In this document: piece after piece, positions 1-5,815 of the stretch
Position numbering within the stretch: the stretch's first letter is position 1
Layout of the letters: each line of letters opens with the position of its first letter
Made by a program: the position numbers and the translations under genes
Notes under the pieces: generated by a model
What the model was told of the DNA's origin: nothing
Database searches by the model: none
Seen by the model: the letters and a program-made list of their open reading frames with translations, nothing else
Assembly (NCBI GenBank): GCA_030690315.1
Contig: JAUYGY010000029.1
Span: 1 to 45,572, forward strand
Direction of reading: 5' to 3'
DNA from: Aequorivita sp.
Lineage (GTDB): Bacteria; Bacteroidota; Bacteroidia; Flavobacteriales; Flavobacteriaceae
DNA: 45,572 nucleotides

Positions 1-93
1 CTCGGATACCCGTATTTCTCCGCGTTCGATCTGCTTTACCAGATCAAGCTTTAAGGACAAATCGAAAGTACGTTTTAAATTCTCTTTTTTCAT
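1..93 (-). CDS. Transposase OrfA-like N-terminus (partial, runs off window)
   Basis: An ATG at 91-93 on the minus strand opens a frame that stays open to the window edge (31 codons). The peptide begins MKKENLKRTFDLSLKLDL and continues VKQIERGEIRVSE. This looks like the first helix of the helix-turn-helix OrfA of IS3-type transposases, which typically read 'K..V..IE.GE..V.E' before the recognition helix. Only the first third of an OrfA is visible, so the family assignment is tentative. The gene is transcribed away from the R-M operon, and the repeat-rich DNA to its right would fit a mobile-element boundary. Confidence 0.45.
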   Translation of the reverse strand, partial: MKKENLKRTFDLSLKLDLVKQIERGEIRVSE

Positions 94-155
94 GTTAAAT
101 TGAATGATGAAAAAAGGCAACCTATTTTAGGCTTAATCAGATTGGGTTGTTTGAC

Positions 156-175
156 CACGAATACACGAATTGTTT
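156..175 (+). repeat. Dispersed 20-bp repeat, copy 1
   Basis: CACGAATACACGAATTGTTT. Five identical copies are seen in the window (156, 215, 488, 11639, 38519), all in the same orientation and all in spacers. They are usually preceded by a TTG/GGTTGT-rich stretch and followed by T/G-rich DNA. Confidence 0.85.
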
Positions 176-214
176 GTTGTTTGTTGTCGGTTGTGGGTTG
201 CTGGATTGTTTTAC

Positions 215-234
215 CACGAATACACGAATTGTTT
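215..234 (+). repeat. Dispersed 20-bp repeat, copy 2
   Basis: Identical to the copy at 156-175, 59 bases downstream of it. The intervening DNA contains TCGGTTGTGGG, which also precedes the copy at 38519. Confidence 0.85.
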
Positions 235-271
235 ATTGTTTGTTGCCGACAGTTTCGGGTTTGCTTCGCCA

Positions 272-295
272 GTTCGCTTCGCTTGGGTCAGGTTT
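272..295 (+). repeat. Second dispersed repeat, copy 1
   Basis: A 24-bp unit containing GTTCGCTTCGCTTGGGTCAG is repeated exactly at 452-475. Both copies lie near a TTTCGGGTTT stretch, suggesting a partial duplication of a larger block. Confidence 0.75.
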
Positions 296-313
296 GTCTT
301 ATGTTTTGAGCTA

Positions 314-367
314 AAACTCCAAAAACCTTTTTACCCCGGCCCTAAAGGGAGAAGGTTTTTGGAGTTT
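314..367. repeat. Conserved-loop hairpin A
   Basis: Perfect 16-bp stem: AAACTCCAAAAACCTT at 314-329 pairs with AAGGTTTTTGGAGTTT at 352-367. The 22-nt loop contains TTTACCCCGGCCCTAAAGGG. The loop matches the loops at 1457-1480 and (inverted) 14527-14550, while the stem sequence is unrelated to theirs. There is no T-run on the 3' side, so it is not a plain terminator. Confidence 0.85.
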
Positions 368-384
368 CAAAGGATAGAAGGTTT

Positions 385-422
385 CAATCCATTTTTACCT
401 TGTCCTCTTTGTTGATGGTTTG
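385..422. repeat. Possible decayed copy of the conserved-loop hairpin
   Basis: CAATCCAT (385-392) pairs with ATGGTTTG (415-422) with one mismatch, around a loop beginning TTTTACCTTGTCCTC that resembles the ACCCTAGCCCTAAAGGG core. It lies 17 bases after hairpin A. Confidence 0.3.
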
Positions 423-451
423 GAATTTCGGGTTTTAGGTTGTTTTTGTCT

Positions 452-475
452 GTTCGCTTCGCTTGGGTCAGGTTT
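452..475 (+). repeat. Second dispersed repeat, copy 2
   Basis: Exact copy of 272-295. Confidence 0.75.
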
Positions 476-487
476 TGGTTGTTTTGC

Positions 488-507
488 CACGAATACACGA
501 ATTGTTT
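488..507 (+). repeat. Dispersed 20-bp repeat, copy 3
   Basis: Identical to 156-175. It is the last copy before the R-M operon; the next, in direct orientation, is at 11639, just after that operon. Confidence 0.85.
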
Positions 508-758
508 GTTGTTGTTGGTTACTTAAAGCCTATCATTTATTGCCTATTGCCAATTTAAAAGATTAAGTTGTATTGGGTATTCTTCCTTTCACTCACAGAA
601 ACTTAGTGTAGGTGTGCTATTTAATTTGTGATCAATGCGGATTTCCGTAAAGTTTATAGTTTCATAAACAATAACTTAGCAGTTATAAATTTTAAACATT
701 CAAGATTTGCATTTCGACACATAAACCATACAGTATAACGATTATGTCATTATTTGCG

Positions 759-788
759 TTGACAAAGTTAAACTAATCACTATATTTG
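759..788 (+). promoter_or_regulatory. Bacteroidota-type promoter of the R-M operon
   Basis: TTG at 759-761 and TATATTTG at 781-788 match the Bacteroidota -33 (TTTG/TTG) and -7 (TAnnTTTG) elements with 19 bases between them. Transcription would start near 793-796. The in-frame TTG at 786 lies inside the -7 element and so cannot be the start of the first gene; the ATG at 816 is used instead. Confidence 0.6.
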
Positions 789-801
789 CATCGTAGTGAT
801 T
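775..801. promoter_or_regulatory. Operator-like inverted repeat over the -7 element
   Basis: AATCACTA (775-782) and TAGTGATT (794-801) are perfect 8-bp inverted arms with an 11-bp spacer. The arms straddle the -7 element and the expected transcription start. This placement suits a repressor or R-M controller protein. No HTH regulator gene adjoins it here, so the regulator would act from elsewhere. Confidence 0.55.
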
Positions 802-815
802 ATGTATGTAATGAT

Positions 816-1406
816 ATGTCAAGTAAAAGAACTGTATTAAAATCAATAATAAAGCCCGGTGGCATTGCTTCAGGGTATTCGTTTAGGGGAAAAATAAATA
901 GTTCCCCGAAGGGTAATTTACGTGTTATACAGTTGAAAGATATGGAAAATGAATATACTTCCATTGGAAATGAATGTACTCTAATAGATGCATCTGAAGT
1001 TAAGGAAAAATATTATCTCGAAAAAGGAGATATTCTTTATATATCAAAAGGGGGAAATAATTTTGCAATTGTCTTCGACCTTGAGGATGCTTTACCTTCA
1101 GTTGCAAGTTCGGTATTTTATGTAATTAAGGTAAATATTTCAAAAGCCGATCCTTATTTTGTGGCGTGGTATATAAATAGAACGCCGGTTCAGCAGTATT
1201 TTCAAGAGCACGCTTCAGGAACGTATTCATTAAGTATAAAAAAAGAAGTGGTTGAAAATATTCCTTTACAGTTACCACCTTTAGAAACCCAGAAAAAGAT
1301 TGCGAGGCTGGCAAAGCTTGCCCAAAAAGAACAATATATTTACAAGTCACTTAAAGAAAAAAGAGAGCAGCTAATAGAAGTACAGCTTCTAAAATCAATA
1401 AATTAA
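816..1406 (+). CDS. Single-TRD type I restriction specificity (HsdS-like) protein
   Basis: A 196-aa protein with the layout of half an HsdS: one target-recognition domain (about residues 10-145), then the conserved LPPLETQKKIARLAKLAQKE junction and a coiled-coil helix ending in REQLIEVQLLKSIN. HsdS subunits bind the DNA recognition sequence and dock HsdM. Full-length HsdS has two TRDs; half-size forms can work as dimers or as alternative specificity subunits. It heads the R-M operon, 134 bases before hsdM, with a hairpin element between. Start: ATG at 816 (MSSKRTV), 28 bases after the -7 element; the upstream TTG at 786 is inside the promoter. Which bases it recognises cannot be read from sequence. 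Confidence 0.75.
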   Translation: MSSKRTVLKSIIKPGGIASGYSFRGKINSSPKGNLRVIQLKDMENEYTSIGNECTLIDASEVKEKYYLEKGDILYISKGGNNFAIVFDLEDALPSVASSVFYVIKVNISKADPYFVAWYINRTPVQQYFQEHASGTYSLSIKKEVVENIPLQLPPLETQKKIARLAKLAQKEQYIYKSLKEKREQLIEVQLLKSIN

Positions 1407-1442
1407 ATAATGAAGTTGGGGAATAATATGGAAATTTATAAA

Positions 1443-1494
1443 ATGATTTCAACCTATTTTTACCCTAGCCCTAAAGGGAATAGGTTGAAATCAT
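1443..1494. repeat. Conserved-loop hairpin B (inside the R-M operon)
   Basis: ATGATTTCAACCTA (1443-1456) pairs perfectly with TAGGTTGAAATCAT (1481-1494), and two more T-A pairs extend inward to give 16 bp. The loop contains ACCCTAGCCCTAAAGGGA. The stem has nothing in common with hairpin A but the loop does. It lies between the HsdS-like gene and hsdM, so it would be transcribed. Confidence 0.85.
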
Positions 1495-1540
1495 AAATTC
1501 TAAAGTTTCCTATATAAACACCAATTAAATAATTTAAAAA

Positions 1541-3049
1541 ATGCAAGAAAAACCCAGTCAGGAACAGATAAACAAAATGCTTTGGAATGCTTGTGATACA
1601 TTCCGGGGAGCATTTGATTCGTCAGAATACAAAAACTATATTTTGGTTTTTATGTTCGTTAAATATTTGAGCGATGTATGGAAAGACCATTACAACGAAT
1701 ACAAAAAACAATACGGTGATGATGAGGAATTAATAAAGCGCAAACTAAACCGAGAGCGTTTTGTATTACCCGATAATTGTAACTATGATTATATATACGA
1801 CCATAGAAATGATCCGGATATTGGTGAAAAAATAGACAAGATTCTCTCCCAGATTGAGGAAAAGAATATTGAAAAACTGGACGGTGTTTTTAGAAACATC
1901 AGTTTCAATTCCGAGAAATTGGGCCAGACCAAAGATAGAAACCGCAGGTTGCTAAACCTTATAAACGATTTTGCAAAACCAGAACTAGATTTCCGTCCTT
2001 CGTTGTGGGATGGCAAGCAGGACGTTTTGGGAGAGGCGTATATGTACCTCTTAGAAAAGTTCGCATCGGGTGCGGGTAAAAAAGGTGGAGAGTTTTTCAC
2101 GCCAAAAGAAGTATCACAACTGTTGGCCAAATTGGTTGCGCCCAAAGCAGGAGCACGTATCTTCGATCCAACCGCCGGTTCTGCGTCACTCCTAGTGCAA
2201 GTTGCGGAAGAAGTAAAAGATAAAGACGGCAATCCATCCAGGGACTTTGCAATTTACGGACAAGAGAGCAATGGAGACACTTGGGCCTTGAGCAAAATGA
2301 ACTGTTTTATTCACGGAATGGATGCTGCACGTATAGAATGGTGCGACACATTGAACAACCCCCAATTATTGGAGGGCAATGGGTTGATGAAGTTTGATGT
2401 GGTGGTCGCCAATCCACCGTTTTCGTTGGACAAATGGGGGCATGAAAAGGCAGAGGCCGATAGGCACCGCAGGTATTTGCGGGGAATACCCCCAAAGTCC
2501 AAAGGTGACTATGCCTTTCTACTGCATATGATAGAAACCACTTTGCCCAATGGCCGGGTAGGGGTTATTGTGCCCCACGGGGTATTGTTTAGGGGGAGTA
2601 GTGAGGGTAGAATACGGCAGGCACTGATTGAGGAAAATTTATTGGAAGCCGTTGTGGGTTTACCGCCCAACCTTTTCTTTGGCACAGGCATTCCTGCGGC
2701 GATCCTTATTTTCAATAAGGCAAAGACCCATACAGATACTTTGTTTATTGACGCCAGCAAGGAGTTTGACGACGGCAAAAAGCAAAACCGATTGCGCAAA
2801 AAAGACATTGAGAAAATAGTGGCAGCCTACCAAGGTTTTAAGGAAATACCAAAATATAGCCATGTGGCAGCACTGGACGAGATAAAGGAAAATGATTTTA
2901 ACCTCAACATCCCCAGATATGTGGACACCTTTGAAGAAGAGGCTCCTGTAGATATGGAAGCCACTAAAAAGGAAATTGAGCAGTTGGAGCAGGAATTGGT
3001 TGCAGTAAAAGCAAAAATGGACGGATATTTAAAAGAACTTAATCTATAA
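1541..3049 (+). CDS. hsdM: Type I restriction-modification DNA methyltransferase subunit M
   Basis: A 502-aa N6-adenine methyltransferase of HsdM type. It has an N-terminal HsdM helical domain (about residues 8-150) and a GEFFTPKEVSQLLAKLV segment at 183-199. The SAM-binding motif I is DPTAGSASLL at 209-218, and the catalytic motif IV is NPPF at 291-294. A C-terminal coiled coil (about 470-500) is of the kind that docks with HsdS. With two M and one S subunits it methylates adenine in a bipartite target and protects the host from HsdR. Length and motif order are normal. It is followed 5 bases later by the fic gene; only the hairpin-containing spacer precedes it. Confidence 0.95.
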   Translation: MQEKPSQEQINKMLWNACDTFRGAFDSSEYKNYILVFMFVKYLSDVWKDHYNEYKKQYGDDEELIKRKLNRERFVLPDNCNYDYIYDHRNDPDIGEKIDKILSQIEEKNIEKLDGVFRNISFNSEKLGQTKDRNRRLLNLINDFAKPELDFRPSLWDGKQDVLGEAYMYLLEKFASGAGKKGGEFFTPKEVSQLLAKLVAPKAGARIFDPTAGSASLLVQVAEEVKDKDGNPSRDFAIYGQESNGDTWALSKMNCFIHGMDAARIEWCDTLNNPQLLEGNGLMKFDVVVANPPFSLDKWGHEKAEADRHRRYLRGIPPKSKGDYAFLLHMIETTLPNGRVGVIVPHGVLFRGSSEGRIRQALIEENLLEAVVGLPPNLFFGTGIPAAILIFNKAKTHTDTLFIDASKEFDDGKKQNRLRKKDIEKIVAAYQGFKEIPKYSHVAALDEIKENDFNLNIPRYVDTFEEEAPVDMEATKKEIEQLEQELVAVKAKMDGYLKELNL

Positions 3050-3054
3050 TCAGT

Positions 3055-4428
3055 ATGGAAGAAGACAATAGAAATCTTCAATCGCTTACAACCAGAGCAG
3101 ATTTACTCAAAAGTTTGGTGGATGGGGTTAGGCCTTTGACTGAAACCCAGCAACGAAAACTGGATCAAAAATTAAGGCTGGATTGGAACTATCATAGCAA
3201 TAGCATAGAGGGCAATACCCTTACGGTTTCTGAAACCAGAGCCTTTATTCTCCATGGCATTACCGCAAAAGGGAAACCCTTTAGGGATTATATAGAAATG
3301 AAGGGGCATGACCAAGCCTTAAAAAAATTGGAATCCATTATAAATAAGGATACAAAAATCACTGAGTCGCTTATCAAGGAGCTTCATAAAATAATCTTGG
3401 TGGAGCCATACACAGATGATGCCGCAGAAATAAATCCCGGGGCCTATAAAAAGTTACCAAACTATCTATATACCGCTACTGGGGAACGACTGGATTTTTT
3501 AGCGCCAGAAGAAGTTGCTGCCCAAATGAACAAACTCATTAATTGGTTGAACAACCATATAGAGCCGCCTAAACGCAAACGCAATAAATATGATCTGCAT
3601 CCCATACTCATTGCTACCGCTTTTCATGTCCGGTTCATACAGATACATCCTTTTGGGGACGGAAACGGGAGAATGGCCCGAATTATGGGAAACCTAATAT
3701 TAATGCTTTGTGGCTACACTCCAGCCATTATAAAATTAGAACAACGCAAAGAATACTATGCGATGCTAAATTTAAGCACATTGGAAAATCCGCAGCCCTT
3801 GGCTGAAATGATAGCAGCCGAAACCATACGAACTTTACAGATGACGCTCGATGTTTCAAAGGGGCTACCGATTGATGAGGACGATGATCTTGATAAAGAA
3901 ATAAGTTTAATACTCGCACAGAATAAAAATAAGGGACTTACCAAAGGCCCTAATGTAGTGTTTCAGGTTTTTGAGTTTGTACAAGAAGAAATATGGGAAA
4001 AGCTACAGAAACCCCTTTCCAAATTTGACCAGTTGTTTAGTGATAGTAAAACCAAAAGACTACTGAATGGTTATAAAGAGGAGCGTTATCCGGAAAAAGA
4101 CCTATTACAAAATCCATTAAAAGTATCTACTAAGCCCAAAGACAAAGAGATTTTTGGACATGATATTTATGAAGAAGAAATTAATTCCATTGTTTGGGAA
4201 CATACAAAGTATGGATTAAACGTAGCCTCGGTAAATAAAAACATAGAGATTAAACTTATTGTGGAGTTTGAATTAACCCACTATACCATTAAGTTACATT
4301 TTGAAGGAGGGACCATCTATGAAAATGCGAAGTTATATGCTGATTTAATGTTTGATGAGGATTATATAAAAATAAAAGAGCAGTTGTCAATAGATATGTT
4401 GGCTGAGGTTAAAAAAAGCAATAATTAA
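3055..4428 (+). CDS. Fic family protein (AMP-transferase type) within the R-M operon
   Basis: A 457-aa Fic-domain protein. The active-site loop HPFGDGNGR (198-206) is the canonical HPFx(D/E)GNGR, so catalysis is expected to be intact. The N-terminal inhibitory helix motif (S/T)xxxE(G/N) is seen as SNSIEGN, residues 48-54, giving a self-inhibited class II enzyme. The roughly 170 C-terminal residues after the Fic core are not recognised and may hold a winged-helix or substrate-binding part. Fic proteins usually transfer AMP from ATP to Ser/Thr/Tyr of a target protein. It starts 5 bases after hsdM, and its TAA stop overlaps the hsdS ATG (TAATG), so it is co-translated with R-M subunits. Its target here is unknown. 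Confidence 0.9.
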   Translation: MEEDNRNLQSLTTRADLLKSLVDGVRPLTETQQRKLDQKLRLDWNYHSNSIEGNTLTVSETRAFILHGITAKGKPFRDYIEMKGHDQALKKLESIINKDTKITESLIKELHKIILVEPYTDDAAEINPGAYKKLPNYLYTATGERLDFLAPEEVAAQMNKLINWLNNHIEPPKRKRNKYDLHPILIATAFHVRFIQIHPFGDGNGRMARIMGNLILMLCGYTPAIIKLEQRKEYYAMLNLSTLENPQPLAEMIAAETIRTLQMTLDVSKGLPIDEDDDLDKEISLILAQNKNKGLTKGPNVVFQVFEFVQEEIWEKLQKPLSKFDQLFSDSKTKRLLNGYKEERYPEKDLLQNPLKVSTKPKDKEIFGHDIYEEEINSIVWEHTKYGLNVASVNKNIEIKLIVEFELTHYTIKLHFEGGTIYENAKLYADLMFDEDYIKIKEQLSIDMLAEVKKSNN

Positions 4429-5804
4429 TGACTAAAATAGTAAAAAGCAACCTTGCCAGGATTCAAACCTGTGACCTTGAAAATAAAACCCAAATAGCTC
4501 TAGACCGCGGAGGGATTCAAACCTGCGACCCTGTTAAAATTGAGGAGCGTACCGGCTATAAACATACCAAACTTGGATGGATACCGCAGGAGTGGGAAAC
4601 CCCACGAATCGATGAGGTTTTTGACTTTTTAAGTACAAATTCGCTTTCCCGAAGTCAGTTAAATTATGAAACTGAAGACGGCGTATATAATATTCACTAC
4701 GGCGACATTCATACAACCTATAAACAACCAATTTTAGATTTTGATATTGAAAATCGTGTTCCAAAAATAAACAGGGACATCGTTTTGTCACAAAACATAG
4801 ACTTTTTAAAAGATGGCGACTTAGTTATTGCAGATGCTTCGGAAGATTATGAGGGTGTGGGTGAAGCTATTGAGCTTAAAAATATAAACGGCAAAAAAGT
4901 AACAAGCGGTTTACACACTTTTGCTTTTAGGGATAAAACCTATGAGACTGCCGAAGGTTTTAGAGTCTATATTTTTAGAAACCTCTTAGTCAAGAAGGCA
5001 CTAAAAACAATTGCAACTGGCAGTAAGGTTTACGGCATATCAAAAGGGAATATCCAAAAATTTAGAATTGTATTACCACCCCTCCCCGAACAACAAAAAA
5101 TAGCAGCCATCCTTTCCACTTGGGATAGCGCCATTGCAAAACAACAACAACTTATTGCCGCAAAACAGGAGTTTAAAAAAGGATTGATGCAGTTGTTGTT
5201 GACGGGGAAAAAGCGATTTCCTGAATTTGAGGGGAATTGGGAAACATCTAAACTTGGTAATTATTGCCAATTTACTCAAGGTGTCCAAATTCCTTATTCA
5301 GAGCAGATAGATGAAGAGAAGAAAGGCTACATAAGATATTTATATATAAGAGATTTTTTTTCAAATGATTTTAAGTGTTATGTAACAGATTGTTACCCTA
5401 GTAAGATTATGGAGAAAGAGGATTTAATGATGGTTAATACTGGTAATACAGCTGGTAAGGTTTTTAAAGGGACAAGAGGCGTCCTAAGCAATAATGCTTT
5501 TAAAATATCAACTAAAAAGGGATTGTCAAAGGAATTCTTGTACTACTTATTATCATCAGAATTTACTCAACTTAAAATTCAGAGATTTTTTAATTATGGA
5601 GGACAACCGCATGTAGGTCATAAAAATGTTGCTCGTATTCCTATTAGTATTCCAAACTTGGCAGAACAAAAGAAAATTATTCAAATCATAGACAATTTTA
5701 AAAAGGAATCGAGAAATATGGATGAATCTTTAAATCAACTTAAAAATCAAAAAAAAGGATTAATGCAGTTGTTGCTAACTGGTGAAAAGCGCGTTAAAAT
5801 TTAA
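4428..5804 (+). CDS. hsdS: Type I restriction specificity subunit S, two TRDs, odd N-terminus
   Basis: A 458-aa HsdS. TRD1 is about residues 45-215, the central conserved region (PLPEQQKIAAILSTW through GLMQLLLTGKKRFPEF) about 217-266, TRD2 about 270-400, and the distal conserved region (AEQKKIIQIIDNF through GLMQLLLTGEKR) about 408-455. The two conserved regions are near repeats at DNA level (GATTGATGCAGTTGTTG against GATTAATGCAGTTGTTG), a substrate for TRD exchange. Start: ATG in the TAATG overlap with fic; no other in-frame ATG, GTG or TTG precedes TRD1. The first 35 residues are unusual, with LARIQTCD and GGIQTCDP encoded by a duplicated, antisense-tRNA-like DNA motif before the normal GYKHTKLGWIPQEWE start of homologues. 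Confidence 0.93.
   Translation: MTKIVKSNLARIQTCDLENKTQIALDRGGIQTCDPVKIEERTGYKHTKLGWIPQEWETPRIDEVFDFLSTNSLSRSQLNYETEDGVYNIHYGDIHTTYKQPILDFDIENRVPKINRDIVLSQNIDFLKDGDLVIADASEDYEGVGEAIELKNINGKKVTSGLHTFAFRDKTYETAEGFRVYIFRNLLVKKALKTIATGSKVYGISKGNIQKFRIVLPPLPEQQKIAAILSTWDSAIAKQQQLIAAKQEFKKGLMQLLLTGKKRFPEFEGNWETSKLGNYCQFTQGVQIPYSEQIDEEKKGYIRYLYIRDFFSNDFKCYVTDCYPSKIMEKEDLMMVNTGNTAGKVFKGTRGVLSNNAFKISTKKGLSKEFLYYLLSSEFTQLKIQRFFNYGGQPHVGHKNVARIPISIPNLAEQKKIIQIIDNFKKESRNMDESLNQLKNQKKGLMQLLLTGEKRVKI
4459..4530. repeat. 18-bp direct repeat resembling an antisense tRNA T-arm, inside hsdS
   Basis: GGATTCAAACCTGTGACC (4459-4476) recurs at 4513-4530 with one change (GCGACC), 54 bases apart and in frame. The complement, GGTCACAGGTTTGAATCC, resembles a tRNA variable loop plus T-arm. 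Further along the same strand GGTCTAGAGC resembles the end of a D-arm. The T-loop lacks the invariant C56 and no full cloverleaf forms, so this is not a working tRNA. Confidence 0.5.
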
Positions 5805-5815
5805 AAATTACAATT

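Larger units (their letters stand above)
94..815. other. Long repeat-rich intergenic region
   Basis: No convincing gene lies in these 720 bases; the short open frames translate repeats and show no domain. The stretch holds three copies of a 20-bp repeat, CACGAATACACGAATTGTTT (156, 215, 488), and two copies of a 24-bp repeat containing GTTCGCTTCGCTTGGGTCAG (272-295, 452-475). It also holds one perfect and one decayed copy of the conserved-loop hairpin, and at its right end the promoter and operator-like inverted repeat of the R-M operon. Confidence 0.8.

Noticed and set aside
100..415. Two short plus-strand open frames in the left spacer
   Set aside because: They translate dispersed repeats (CACGAATACACGAATTG and neighbours), have no start context and no domain text.
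786..815. TTG start giving ten extra residues on the HsdS-like protein
   Set aside because: The TTG lies within the -7 promoter element, upstream of the expected transcription start.
4445..4535. A functional tRNA gene on the minus strand
   Set aside because: Only T-arm and D-arm-like pieces are present, the invariant C56 of the T-loop is missing, and no full cloverleaf or anticodon stem forms.
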